From Thalassospira sp. ER-Se-21-Dark (lineage in GTDB: Bacteria > Pseudomonadota > Alphaproteobacteria > Rhodospirillales > Thalassospiraceae), in NCBI RefSeq assembly GCF_017922435.1, contig NZ_VDEZ01000001.1, forward strand, positions 186,001 through 250,000: 64,000 nt of DNA, read 5' to 3'. The notes under the pieces are model-generated. The model was not told the origin of the DNA, made no database searches, and saw only the letters and a program-made list of their open reading frames with translations. The number at the start of each line of letters is the position of its first letter. Position 1 is the stretch's first letter. Position numbers and translations under genes: made by a program. Below are positions 27,593 to 36,601 of this stretch, piece after piece.

Positions 27593-28384
27593 CTAGAATG
27601 GCAAAACCGTCTGGAACGAAAACGGATCAATATCCGCCGCCGCTCCGCGCTTTTCATTATAGGTCGCGTGCACCTGCGCCATGAATTCTTCCTTGGTGAT
27701 CATCTTGTCACCATCGGCGTCAAATTCCGGAAACAGCAATTCAAGTCGACGGCTTTCGGTGCGCAACCTTTGTCGATTGGCATCCGAAGAACCGGGCAAT
27801 TTTTCAACCGCGGCAAATTCGCGCGCCACCAAAACATTATCGCCGGTGATATCGCGCCGCCGGAACATCCAGCTGGCATAGGCGGCAGCCTCGTCCGCGC
27901 TGATCCGGCCATCCTGGTCGATATCAACCGGGTGGTATTGTTCGCGATAGACTTTGACCTGTTCGGGAATGCCCGATGGAGCGACGCCAGCGCCACCATT
28001 TTGCTGGGCAAGCGCCTTTGCGATTGCCTCGTTCAATCCAGGGATGTTGGACACACCGTCGCCTGTCATACCGGGAACACCTACACCGGAGCCATCCCCA
28101 TTCAGGCCATTCAGCCCCGAAAGCCCGCCCAGTCCAAACTGAGACATCAGCTCCGGATTGTTTTGCAGTTGTTGCATGATCAAGGGCAGCAATTCACGCA
28201 TCTGCGGCGATGAAACTTCGGGCGAATTTGATCCGCCACCGGCCGGGTCAAGACTAAGCCCCTGTGCCGTGGCCACGCCACCCGTGACCGGGTTCGCCCC
28301 GGGAGCCAACGCGGCCCAGGAAAATGCACAACCCATTAATAGAATGGCAGCTTTTATCCGCAACAATCGCATCCTTCGTTTCAC
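27593..28384 (-). CDS. Exported EF-hand domain protein
   Basis: From the GTG at 28384 it has 263 residues. A basic, then hydrophobic N-terminus (RLLRIKAAILLMGCAFSWAALA) looks like a signal peptide. A flexible Gly/Asn-rich middle (GLSGLNGLNGDGSGVGVPG, about 90-110) precedes three EF-hand-like loops: DIDQDGRISADE, DITGDNVLVARE and DADGDKMITKEE. The first and third have complete calcium-ligand spacing; the second is less regular. It probably binds calcium in the periplasm; no enzyme domain is seen. GTG at 28384 has AGGG eight bases upstream; ATG at 28372 lies directly after its own AAGG and is a poorer choice. Confidence 0.75.
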   Translation of the reverse strand: MKRRMRLLRIKAAILLMGCAFSWAALAPGANPVTGGVATAQGLSLDPAGGGSNSPEVSSPQMRELLPLIMQQLQNNPELMSQFGLGGLSGLNGLNGDGSGVGVPGMTGDGVSNIPGLNEAIAKALAQQNGGAGVAPSGIPEQVKVYREQYHPVDIDQDGRISADEAAAYASWMFRRRDITGDNVLVAREFAAVEKLPGSSDANRQRLRTESRRLELLFPEFDADGDKMITKEEFMAQVHATYNEKRGAAADIDPFSFQTVLPF

Positions 28385-28511
28385 TGACGCTGCCCTGCGC
28401 CAGAAGACCACGCCCCATTTGGGGACATTTTCATTCGTGATGGCCGATCAAAACCATCAGAGATCATTTTGACATTTTGCAGGAGTTTGCCCGCGCATCA
28501 AACCCGATTGG

Positions 28512-28644
28512 CCATCAAATCGCAAATTGTCTTCGAAAACCCCATTCAAATCCAATTCTTGAACTGGTCCATCAAAACCCAAATTCCGGTTTTTCGATGG
28601 TCTTCCCATGGGTCCCCATGGAACGGAATTGGGGTTTTATGGGC
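28512..28644. promoter_or_regulatory. mraZ: Upstream pairs of MraZ-like boxes
   Basis: CCATCAAATCGCA (28512-28524), CCATCAAAACCCA (28569-28581) and CCATCAAATCCCA (28748-28760, the start of the core array) are near copies of one 13-base motif. Additional 10-bp-spaced pairs are TCCCA 28604-28608 with CCCCA 28614-28618, and on the plus strand TGGGG 28630-28634 with TGGGC 28640-28644. All fit TGGGN-N5-TGGGN or a one-mismatch form. Confidence 0.5.
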
Positions 28645-28745
28645 AGAAGATGGATCGCCGCTGGTTTTCCTGCATTTTTGGCCGATTTCAGCCTTTCTGC
28701 ATATACCGCGGAAACCCTTGGGAAGTGCCAAAACGTCACACTCTT

Positions 28746-28790
28746 GCCCATCAAATCCCATTGACCCCCATGATTTCCCATGGTACCCCA
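28746..28790 (-). promoter_or_regulatory. mraZ: Five phased MraZ-binding boxes (TGGGN repeats)
   Basis: On the minus strand the sequence reads TGGGG, TGGGA, TGGGG, TGGGA, TGGGC, each separated by exactly five bases (boxes at 28786-28790, 28776-28780, 28766-28770, 28756-28760 and 28746-28750). E. coli MraZ represses its own operon by binding TGGGN direct repeats with 5-base spacers, usually three. The array lies 120 bp before the mraZ start codon. Confidence 0.8.
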
Positions 28791-28909
28791 TAAAGAGGCA
28801 CAAATTCCGTGCCATGCGGGGCATATCCATTTCAGACACACCACAGTCGCAAGACAGCCCATCAGGGCCAGTGTTCTGAGATCGGTTTTTTGATCAGGGG
28901 AATGGCGAA

Positions 28910-29413
28910 GTGCTGTTCACAGGGACGCACATTCACAAGCTGGACCGGAAGGGACGCGTATCCGTCCCCAAACGGTTCCGTGCGGCCCTTGATACCGAAG
29001 AATTCGCCGGCATCTACCTGTATCAATCCCACAAGGAAAGCGCGCTTGAAGGCTGTAGCCACAGCCATATGGAGCGCATTGCCGCATCGCTTGATGAACT
29101 CGACATGTTTTCTGACGAGGCCGACGATCTGGCAGACACCATCCTTGGCTCCTCGCATATGCTTCCTTACGACGGCGAAGGCCGCATCATTCTGCCCGCA
29201 GAATTGATCGAGTTCGCCCGCATCGAAGACCAGGTCGCCTTTGTCGGCCGCGGTCGCACCTTCCGCCTGTGGAACCCTGACATCTTCAAGCCCCTGCAAG
29301 AAGCCAGCCGGACCCGAACGCTTAACCGTGGTGCGACATTGAAGCTCAAACCGATGAGTGAACTCCCCAAAGGTGCACGTCCCGGCACCGCAACGGAGGA
29401 GGACGCATCATGA
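28910..29413 (+). CDS. mraZ: Transcriptional regulator MraZ
   Basis: A 167-residue AbrB-like protein with two MraZ domains. The first begins FTGTHIHKLDRKGRVSVPKRFR and the second contains LPYDGEGRIILPAEL; both keep the DxxGR signature. MraZ forms a ring and represses the division/cell-wall cluster through TGGGN repeats, five of which lie upstream. Translation starts at GTG 28910, with AGGGG nine bases upstream; an out-of-frame ATG at 28902 is too close to that site. The stop codon overlaps the rsmH start (ATGA). Confidence 0.96.
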   Translation: MLFTGTHIHKLDRKGRVSVPKRFRAALDTEEFAGIYLYQSHKESALEGCSHSHMERIAASLDELDMFSDEADDLADTILGSSHMLPYDGEGRIILPAELIEFARIEDQVAFVGRGRTFRLWNPDIFKPLQEASRTRTLNRGATLKLKPMSELPKGARPGTATEEDAS

Positions 29414-30396
29414 GCAGCAACGATCTAAGCTTTGCCACTGAAGATCGTCCGCACAAGCCGGTCCTGCTTCGCGAGGTCCTAGAAGCCCTTGCACCGTGTG
29501 ACGGCGAGATCATGGTTGACGGTACCTTTGGCGCAGGCGGTTACTCCCGCGCCATTCTTGACTCTGCCAACTGCGAACTTTACGGCATCGACCGCGACCC
29601 GACCGCTGTTGCCACCGGCAAAAAGCTTGAAGCCGAATATGACGGCCGCTTCCACATGGTCGAGGGTTGCTTTGGCGATATGGCCAAACTTCTCCCGGCG
29701 GCAGGTGCGCAGCAGGTCGATGGTATCGTTCTTGATATCGGCGTTTCATCCATGCAGCTTGATCAGGCCGATCGCGGATTTTCGTTCCGCGAAGACGGCC
29801 CGCTTGATATGCGCATGTCGATGTCTGGCCCGACGGCGGCCGATTTCGTCAACACCGCCGAAGAAGAAGACATCGCCAATGTCGTTTACCGTTATGGCGA
29901 GGAACGCGCATCGCGCAAAGTCGCGCGCAAGATTATCGAAATGCGCGCAGAGGAACCCTTTACCACCACATCCCAGCTTGCCCGTGCAGTGCGTTCTGTT
30001 GTGCGCAAATCCAAGGACGGCATTGATCCCGCCACACGGACGTTTCAGGCGCTGCGCATTTATGTGAATGACGAACTTGGCGAACTTGAACGCGCCATGG
30101 ATGCCGCCGAAACGTTGCTGAAACCGGGCGGCCGTCTGGTGGTTGTGACCTTCCACTCGCTTGAAGATCGGCAGGTCAAAACATTCATGAAGGAACGCTC
30201 TGGCGATCCGAACAAGATGTCGCGTCGCCTGCCCGGCGAACCGGAAGTCGCCATTCCGACCTTTACGACAATTACACGCAAGGCCGTCACTGGTCAGAAA
30301 GATGAAATTCGCGCCAACCCGCGCGCACGTTCGGCCAAGCTGCGCGCTGTTGCGCGCAACGACCAACCGGCCACATCGCAGGGAGGTCGCAAATGA
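29410..30396 (+). CDS. rsmH: 16S rRNA (cytosine(1402)-N(4))-methyltransferase
   Basis: A 328-residue RsmH (MraW) protein that methylates C1402 of 16S rRNA in the decoding centre using SAM. The SAM motif is VDGTFGAGGYSRAIL near residue 37. The family block ILDIGVSSMQLDQADRGFSFREDGPLDMRM lies near 110-140, and VVVTFHSLEDRQVKTFM near 245. The basic C-terminus is usual for RNA contact. It starts on the ATGA overlap with mraZ and ends on a second ATGA overlap with ftsL, so the three genes are translationally coupled. Confidence 0.97.
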   Translation: MSSNDLSFATEDRPHKPVLLREVLEALAPCDGEIMVDGTFGAGGYSRAILDSANCELYGIDRDPTAVATGKKLEAEYDGRFHMVEGCFGDMAKLLPAAGAQQVDGIVLDIGVSSMQLDQADRGFSFREDGPLDMRMSMSGPTAADFVNTAEEEDIANVVYRYGEERASRKVARKIIEMRAEEPFTTTSQLARAVRSVVRKSKDGIDPATRTFQALRIYVNDELGELERAMDAAETLLKPGGRLVVVTFHSLEDRQVKTFMKERSGDPNKMSRRLPGEPEVAIPTFTTITRKAVTGQKDEIRANPRARSAKLRAVARNDQPATSQGGRK

Positions 30397-30824
30397 CCCG
30401 TGCGGTAACCATCATTGGCCTTGTTCTGACCATCCTGATCGGCACCGGCACCTATTGGGTCAGCCATCAGGTCGAACGTCTTGAAAAACGTTACGCGGAT
30501 ATTCAGTCCGACATTCTGGCCGAACAGGAAAGCATTCATGTTCTTCAGGCCGAATGGAGCTATCTGAACAATCCGGAACGTATCGAACGCCTGTCCAAAC
30601 AGTATCTGAGCCTTGCGCAGATTGACGTGCTTCAGATGGCAAGCATCGACGACCTGCCCGAAGACGCCGATCTGCATCAGTATCGCATCAACAAGTTTGG
30701 CGAGGCAGTTGCCTTCATGCCCGTCCCGCGCGCCCGTCCAGGTGATCTGATGTATGACGAGGCGGCTGATACCATGATCATTGATGCCCCGTCTGTTGCG
30801 ACCGAAACGGAGGGCGCACAATGA
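30393..30824 (+). CDS. ftsL: Cell division protein FtsL
   Basis: A 143-residue bitopic protein: a short cytoplasmic start, one membrane helix (about 3-24, AVTIIGLVLTILIGTGTYWV), a coiled coil (HQVERLEKRYADIQSDILAEQESIHVLQAEW) and the family segment YLNNPERIERLSKQYL. FtsL forms a complex with FtsB and FtsQ that activates septal synthesis by FtsW-FtsI. The identity rests on fold, size and position between rsmH and ftsI, as FtsL sequences are poorly conserved. Coupled by ATGA overlaps on both sides. Confidence 0.92.
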   Translation: MTRAVTIIGLVLTILIGTGTYWVSHQVERLEKRYADIQSDILAEQESIHVLQAEWSYLNNPERIERLSKQYLSLAQIDVLQMASIDDLPEDADLHQYRINKFGEAVAFMPVPRARPGDLMYDEAADTMIIDAPSVATETEGAQ

Positions 30825-32539
30825 GCCTGACCCGTTTTTCATACTGGCTGCGTGGCGACCGTCCGGAACTGGGCCCGGATCAGCGCGAACGTCTTGCGCT
30901 TGAAACTGCGCGCAACCGTATCTTTATTACCGGCGCGATGTTCATCATCGGCTTTTGCTGGATCACCTATGGTCTGATTGATGCATCGGTTCTGCGTCAG
31001 GGCAATGAACCGGCTGTCGCATCGGGAACTGATACCCGCGAACTCAAGACCGAGCGCGCCGATATCGTTGATCGCAACGGCATGTTGCTTGCGACCGATC
31101 TTCCGACCAATTCGCTTTATGCCGATGCCCGCGTCGTCAAGGACCCGGTTGAGTCGGCAGACTTGCTGTTGACCGTATTGCCTGATCTGGACCGCGATTC
31201 ACTGATCCGTCATCTGAGTTCGCGCAAGGCATTCGTCTGGCTGCGCCGCAACCTGACACCGGAACAGCAATATGACGTCAACTCGCTTGGCATTCCGGGA
31301 TTGAATTTCCAGCGTGAAGAACGCCGCGTTTATCCGCATGGGCGTCTTCTGTCACATGTTCTGGGCTTCACCGACATCGACAATAACGGCATCGCCGGGG
31401 CTGAGCGCGAATTTGACAACGAATTGCGCATCAATAACGGCCCACTGGAACTTTCGCTTGATACCCGCGTGCAATACGCGCTTGCCGAAGAAGTCGAAAA
31501 CGCGATGGAAACCTACAGCGCGGTTGGGGCGGCAGGCCTTGTGATGGATGTCTATACCGGCGAAGTCGTTGCGATGACATCGCTTCCGAACTTTGACCCC
31601 CATCGCCCGGGTCAGGCCCCGGCCGATGCGCGCTTTAACCGATCCACGCTTGGCGTTTACGAAATGGGTTCGGTGTTCAAGCTGTTTAACACGGCCATCG
31701 CCCTTGAAACCGGCACATCGACGCTGAATTCGGTCTATGACGCGACCGAACCGCTGGCAATTGGCGGGTTCCGCATTCGTGACTATCACGGCGAGAACCG
31801 CTGGCTGACCCTGCCGGAAATCCTTGTTCACAGCTCGAACATCGGATCAGCCCGCATGGCAATGGCCTTTGGCGGCGAGACCCAGCAAAAATACCTTAAA
31901 AAGCTTGGCATGCTCGACAAACCGCAGATCGAGCTTCCTGAAGTTGGCGGACCGCTTGTGCCCAATCCGTGGCGCGACATCAACACCATGACGATTTCGT
32001 TCGGTCATGGGTTGGCCGTGACCCCGCTTCAGGTTGTCAGTGGCATTTCCACCCTTGTGAATGGTGGTATTCGCCGCCCTGCGACCATCCTCAAACAGGA
32101 CGGCGCACCGGCAGGCGAACGTGTATTTTCCCAGAAAACGTCGGAACTGCTACGTCGCCTGATGCGACTGGTCGTAACCGACGGTTCTGGCAAGAACGCC
32201 GAAGTGGCGGGTTACTTCCTTGGCGGGAAGACCGGGACTTCGGAAAAACTCGTGAACGGGCGCTATGTCAAGAACGCCCGCATGTCGACCTTTGTCGCCG
32301 CCTTCCCGATGCAGGACCCGAAATATGTGGTTCTGGTGACGTTGGACGAGCCCAAAGGCACTAAAGAAACTTATGGATTTGCCACAGCAGGTTGGGTGTC
32401 CGCCCCTGCCGTTGGCAAGGTTGTGACACGTATTGCTCCCCTTTTGGGCATTGAACCGGCGAATGCGAAGGCGCCGGAGATTGAGCAAGCGCTGCAGATC
32501 GAACTTCGCAAGGGGGAACGCAAACTTGCGTCTTTCTGA
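30821..32539 (+). CDS. ftsI: Septal peptidoglycan transpeptidase FtsI (PBP3)
   Basis: A 572-residue class B penicillin-binding protein that cross-links septal peptidoglycan. One membrane helix lies near residues 30-50, followed by the pedestal domain and the transpeptidase domain. Active-site motifs are SVFK at 284-287 (nucleophile Ser284), SSN at 338-340 and KTGT at 470-473. It would be the target of beta-lactams such as aztreonam or cephalexin. It overlaps ftsL by ATGA and its 3' end overlaps murE by 14 bases, so the two should be co-translated. Confidence 0.96.
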   Translation: MSLTRFSYWLRGDRPELGPDQRERLALETARNRIFITGAMFIIGFCWITYGLIDASVLRQGNEPAVASGTDTRELKTERADIVDRNGMLLATDLPTNSLYADARVVKDPVESADLLLTVLPDLDRDSLIRHLSSRKAFVWLRRNLTPEQQYDVNSLGIPGLNFQREERRVYPHGRLLSHVLGFTDIDNNGIAGAEREFDNELRINNGPLELSLDTRVQYALAEEVENAMETYSAVGAAGLVMDVYTGEVVAMTSLPNFDPHRPGQAPADARFNRSTLGVYEMGSVFKLFNTAIALETGTSTLNSVYDATEPLAIGGFRIRDYHGENRWLTLPEILVHSSNIGSARMAMAFGGETQQKYLKKLGMLDKPQIELPEVGGPLVPNPWRDINTMTISFGHGLAVTPLQVVSGISTLVNGGIRRPATILKQDGAPAGERVFSQKTSELLRRLMRLVVTDGSGKNAEVAGYFLGGKTGTSEKLVNGRYVKNARMSTFVAAFPMQDPKYVVLVTLDEPKGTKETYGFATAGWVSAPAVGKVVTRIAPLLGIEPANAKAPEIEQALQIELRKGERKLASF

Positions 32540-33986
32540 GCTCATGGCAGGTGATCAAGCGGCATTGAAACATGCCGAAGGACAGGACCCGGATATCACG
32601 GGCCTGACAGCAGACTCACGCACCGTGAAGGATGGCTATATGTTTGCCGCCCTGTCCGGTGCACGTGATGACGGTTCCAAGTATATCGCCGATGCGATCA
32701 AACTTGGTGCCGCAGCCATCCTTGCAAAGGATGGAACGCCAAGACCGGCAGCCCCCACTGTGCCGCTGATCCCGGTGGAAAACCCGCGCAAACGTTATGC
32801 CCAGCTTGCCGCCCGTTTCTATGGCAAGCAGCCGGCAAACATCGCGGCGATCACCGGCACCAACGGTAAAACATCCACGGCGATCTTTACCGAGCAGCTC
32901 TGGACGATCCTTGGCAACATGTCGGGATCGATCGGAACGCTTGGCATCCGTGCCGCTGGGGCAAAGATCCCCGGTTCGCTGACCACGCCCGATCCGGTTG
33001 CCCTGCATCAAAGCCTTGATGAAATGTGTGGCATTGGTGTTACCCATGTCGCAATGGAGGCAAGCTCGCACGGGCTTGATCAATATCGTCTCGATGGCGT
33101 GAAGGTTACCGTTGCCGCGTTTACCAACCTGTCGCGTGATCATCTTGATTATCACGGCACGTTCGAAAAATATTTCGCCGCCAAGGCCCGCCTGTTCTCT
33201 GACCTTCTGGTCGCCGATGGCACGGCTGTGCTGAATGCCGATGTTGAACAGTTCGATCTTCTGAAAAAACTTTGCGCCAAGCGCGGTGTGAATGTCCTGT
33301 CCTATGGCGAGAACGCCGATGACATCAAACTGATCAAGGCAACACCGGACAGCACCGGCACCAAGCTCCGCCTGATGGCGAATAAGGGCGAATACAACAT
33401 CCATTTGCCGCTGATGGGAAGCTTCCAGGTGATGAACGCACTGGCAGCCCTTTCCATCGTGGTGGCATCTGGTGCCGACCTTGATCAGGCGGTTTTGGCC
33501 CTTGAAAAACTAGAAGGTGTTCGTGGTCGTCTGGAACTGGTTGGCAAAACCAGCTTCGGCGCACCGGTATTTGTTGATTACGCCCACACGCCAGATGCCC
33601 TTGAAACTGTGATCAAGGCGGTCCGTCCACATTGCAAAGGCCGCATCGTTTGTGTATTCGGGGCCGGTGGAGACCGTGATACCGGCAAACGCCCGTTGAT
33701 GGGGCAGGTTGCGCACGATTTTGCCGATATTGCCATCATCACCGATGACAATCCGCGCAGCGAGGACCCGGCCACCATTCGTGCCGCCATCAAGGCAAGA
33801 TGTGAAGGTGCCGTTGAGATCGGTGATCGCGCCGAGGCCATCAAACGCGGCATTGGCATTCTGCAGCGTAACGATGTCCTTATTATTGCCGGAAAAGGCC
33901 ATGAAAGAGGCCAAGTTGTCGGCGAGACGGTTCTTCAATTCGATGATGCATCTGTCGCCCGCAGCATCCTTGCAGGTGGCAACTGA
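32526..33986 (+). CDS. murE: UDP-MurNAc-L-Ala-D-Glu: meso-diaminopimelate ligase
   Basis: From TTG 32526 the protein has 486 residues. It adds the third amino acid to the peptidoglycan precursor. The ATP loop GTNGKTST is at 111-118 and the specificity motif DNPR at 408-411 identifies meso-diaminopimelate, not lysine, as substrate. The TTG is chosen because AGGGGG at 32511-32516 sits nine bases before it and the N-terminus LRLSEL matches the family; ATG 32544 would remove six conserved residues. An earlier in-frame ATG at 32433, within ftsI, is out of range of this site. Confidence 0.95.
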   Translation: MRLSELMAGDQAALKHAEGQDPDITGLTADSRTVKDGYMFAALSGARDDGSKYIADAIKLGAAAILAKDGTPRPAAPTVPLIPVENPRKRYAQLAARFYGKQPANIAAITGTNGKTSTAIFTEQLWTILGNMSGSIGTLGIRAAGAKIPGSLTTPDPVALHQSLDEMCGIGVTHVAMEASSHGLDQYRLDGVKVTVAAFTNLSRDHLDYHGTFEKYFAAKARLFSDLLVADGTAVLNADVEQFDLLKKLCAKRGVNVLSYGENADDIKLIKATPDSTGTKLRLMANKGEYNIHLPLMGSFQVMNALAALSIVVASGADLDQAVLALEKLEGVRGRLELVGKTSFGAPVFVDYAHTPDALETVIKAVRPHCKGRIVCVFGAGGDRDTGKRPLMGQVAHDFADIAIITDDNPRSEDPATIRAAIKARCEGAVEIGDRAEAIKRGIGILQRNDVLIIAGKGHERGQVVGETVLQFDDASVARSILAGGN

Positions 33987-34045
33987 ACATAAATACCGTT
34001 ACGGCGCTTTGGCCGTGATGGCCTGACCGGAAAGAAAGTGACGTT

Positions 34046-35455
34046 ATGACGAAGGCTGTTTTATGGACGGCAAAGGATGCCGAAACCGCAACCGGTGGCA
34101 AGACCACCGGGAACTGGACGGTAGCCGGCATTTCAATCGACAGCCGCAAAGTCAGCGAGGGCGATCTTTTCATCGCCCTTAAAGGCCCGAATTTCGACGG
34201 TCACAAATTCGCCCAGGCCGCCCTTGATGCCGGCGCACATGCCGTCATGGTCTCGGATGCCAAAGGCATCACCGATACCGACAAGGTTCTTCTGGTGGAT
34301 GATACGATGGCAGCCCTTGAGCGCCTTGGCCTTGCCGGTCGCGCGCGCAGCAATGCCAAAATCGTTGCCATCACCGGCAGTGTTGGCAAAACCGGCACCA
34401 AGGAAGCGCTTAAATACGTGCTGTCCCAGCAGGGAAAGACCCATGCCAGCCCGGCCAGCTTCAACAATCATTGGGGTGTGCCGATAACCTTGGCGACCCT
34501 GCCCGCCGATGCCGCCTTTGGCGTTTTTGAAATCGGCATGAACCATCCGGGCGAAATCAGCAAGCTTGTCAAAATGGTCAAGCCAAGTGTTGCCGTGATC
34601 ACAACCGTGGTCGGCGCACACACTGAATTCTTCAAGGACGAAGCCGAAATTGCCATGGCCAAGGCCGAGATTTTCGATGGCCTTGATCAGGATGGCACGG
34701 TCATTCTGAACCGTGACAACATGCATTACTTCGCCCTTGCCCGACGTGCCAAGGAACTTGGCCTTGGCAACATCAAGTGCTTTGGCACCGATGCCATGGC
34801 GAACTATCGACTGTTTGAAGCCAACATCGTCACCGATGGCAGTGCCGTCCGCGCACGTGTCGGTGGACGGGACCTTGAATATTTCATCGGGTGCCCCGGT
34901 GAACACTGGGTTCTGAATTCGCTTGCGGTTCTGGGATGTGTTGACGCGATTGGTGCGGATCCTGTATGTGCCGCGCAGGATCTGGCGGATGTTACGCCGC
35001 CTGCCGGTCGCGGTGAAACACACACGGTCAAGCTGCCATCCGGGGATGGTACCTTTACCCTGATTGATGATGCCTATAACGCAAATCCGACCTCGATGAT
35101 GGCCGGGATCAAGGTCCTGTCACAGACCAAACCGGGTGACGGCGGACGCAAGATTGCCGTTTTGGGCGAGATGCGCGAACTCGGCGATATTGCGCCGAAA
35201 ATGCATGCCGATTTGCATCAACCGCTGACCGCACTTGAAATTGATCGGGTTTATTCGGTGGGGCCGATGATGGCTGAACTCGACAAAACTTTGCCTTCCG
35301 AACGAAATGCTGGCCATTTTGAAACTGCCGAGGACGCAATTGAGCCAATAAAGGCCGATTTGCGCGATGGCGACGTGGTTTTGGTCAAAGGATCGCTTGG
35401 CATTTACGTTTCGAAAATTGTATCGGCCTTAAAATCCTGTGGCGTGGTGGAATAA
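34046..35455 (+). CDS. murF: UDP-MurNAc-tripeptide: D-Ala-D-Ala ligase
   Basis: A 469-residue Mur ligase that adds D-Ala-D-Ala to UDP-MurNAc-tripeptide, finishing the pentapeptide. The ATP loop is GSVGKTGT at 111-118. The family segments FNNHWGVPITLA, EIGMNHPGEI and IDDAYNANPTSMMAGI are intact. Fifty-nine bases after murE and 45 before mraY, it is one of the few cluster genes not overlapping its neighbours. GAAAG about eight bases before the ATG gives a reasonable Shine-Dalgarno. Confidence 0.96.
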   Translation: MTKAVLWTAKDAETATGGKTTGNWTVAGISIDSRKVSEGDLFIALKGPNFDGHKFAQAALDAGAHAVMVSDAKGITDTDKVLLVDDTMAALERLGLAGRARSNAKIVAITGSVGKTGTKEALKYVLSQQGKTHASPASFNNHWGVPITLATLPADAAFGVFEIGMNHPGEISKLVKMVKPSVAVITTVVGAHTEFFKDEAEIAMAKAEIFDGLDQDGTVILNRDNMHYFALARRAKELGLGNIKCFGTDAMANYRLFEANIVTDGSAVRARVGGRDLEYFIGCPGEHWVLNSLAVLGCVDAIGADPVCAAQDLADVTPPAGRGETHTVKLPSGDGTFTLIDDAYNANPTSMMAGIKVLSQTKPGDGGRKIAVLGEMRELGDIAPKMHADLHQPLTALEIDRVYSVGPMMAELDKTLPSERNAGHFETAEDAIEPIKADLRDGDVVLVKGSLGIYVSKIVSALKSCGVVE

Positions 35456-35500
35456 TCCACAACCGCAACAGGATAAGTCGCAAAAGGAACGACCAGAGCA

Positions 35501-36589
35501 ATGCTCTATAATCTGCTTTATCAATTTGCTGATCAGATGCCGGTACTGAACCTGTTTCGGTATATCACCTTCCGTACGGGTGGTGCGATCATCACGTCGC
35601 TTGTGCTTGCCTTTGTGATCGGCCCGCACCTGATCAACTGGTTACGTTCCAAACAAAGCGAAGGCCAGCCGATCCGCGAAGACGGCCCTGAAAGCCACCT
35701 TTTGACCAAAAAGGGTACGCCAACCATGGGCGGGCTATTGTTGTTGCTGTCAACATCGATTGCCACCCTGCTGTGGGCCGACCTCACCAACCCTTATGTC
35801 TGGGCGGTTTTGCTGGTCACCATCGGCTATGGCTTCCTTGGTTTCCTTGATGACTTCCTGAAAGTTTCCAAGCGCAATACCAAAGGCCTGCCGGGCAAGC
35901 TCAAGCTTCTTGGGCAGTTTTCCATCGCAGCCCTTGCGGCTTGGTGGATTTCCTATAACACCGCCGATCCGCTTTCGACCGCACTTGCCTTCCCGTTCTT
36001 CAAGAATTTCCTTTTGGATCTGGGCTGGTTCTTCGTGCCGTTTGCCATGTTTGTCATGGTCGGTGCTTCGAACTCGGTGAACCTAACAGATGGCCTTGAT
36101 GGTCTGGCGATTGTGCCGGTGATGATTGCGGCGGCCAGCTTTGCGCTGATTACCTATCTGATCGGTAACGTTCAATTCGCCGAATATCTTCAGGTCCATT
36201 ACGTTGCCGGTTCTGGCGAATTGACCATTTTCCTTGGCGCACTGGTTGGTGCCGGCCTTGGTTTCCTTTGGTACAACGCCCCGCCTGCGATGGTGTTTAT
36301 GGGGGATACCGGATCCCTTGCCCTTGGTGGTGCTTTGGGTGCGGTTTCGGTTGTCACCAAACACGAACTGGTTCTGGCGATCATTGGTGGTCTGTTTGTT
36401 CTGGAAACACTGTCGGTGATCATTCAGGTCGGGTCCTACAAACTGACCGGCAAGCGGGTATTCCGCATGGCACCACTTCATCACCATTTCGAGAAAAAGG
36501 GCTGGCAGGAACCGACCATCGTGATCCGGTTCTGGATCATTGCCGTGATCCTTGCCCTGGTTGGACTTGCAACCCTGAAACTTCGTTAA
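35501..36589 (+). CDS. mraY: Phospho-N-acetylmuramoyl-pentapeptide transferase
   Basis: A 362-residue membrane enzyme with about ten helices that moves phospho-MurNAc-pentapeptide from UDP to undecaprenyl phosphate, making lipid I. Conserved loops are GTPTMGG near residue 72, the first Asp pair [22 protein letters not shown] near 118, LTDGLDGLA near 198, [10 protein letters not shown] near 268, and [12 protein letters not shown] near 325. It lies 45 bp after murF and 12 bp before murD. Confidence 0.97.
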   Translation: MLYNLLYQFADQMPVLNLFRYITFRTGGAIITSLVLAFVIGPHLINWLRSKQSEGQPIREDGPESHLLTKKGTPTMGGLLLLLSTSIATLLWADLTNPYVWAVLLVTIGYGFLGFLDDFLKVSKRNTKGLPGKLKLLGQFSIAALAAWWISYNTADPLSTALAFPFFKNFLLDLGWFFVPFAMFVMVGASNSVNLTDGLDGLAIVPVMIAAASFALITYLIGNVQFAEYLQVHYVAGSGELTIFLGALVGAGLGFLWYNAPPAMVFMGDTGSLALGGALGAVSVVTKHELVLAIIGGLFVLETLSVIIQVGSYKLTGKRVFRMAPLHHHFEKKGWQEPTIVIRFWIIAVILALVGLATLKLR

Positions 36590-36601
36590 GGACATACTGA
36601 A

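Larger units (their letters stand above)
28385..28909 (+). other. Intergenic control region of the dcw cluster
   Basis: About 525 bases without a gene separate the EF-hand gene from mraZ. The notable content is a set of MraZ-type boxes: five in strict 10-bp phase at 28746-28790 and several phased pairs between 28512 and 28644. Small open frames here have no Shine-Dalgarno or codon bias and were rejected. I could not identify a convincing -35/-10 pair; TTGACC at 28761 lies inside the boxes. Confidence 0.7.

Noticed and set aside
28469..28879. Open frames on both strands in the mraZ upstream region
   Set aside because: No Shine-Dalgarno, atypical codon use and overlap with the phased MraZ boxes point to regulatory DNA.
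28902..28904. ATG eight bases before the mraZ GTG
   Set aside because: It is in another frame and only one base from the AGGGG site, too close for initiation.
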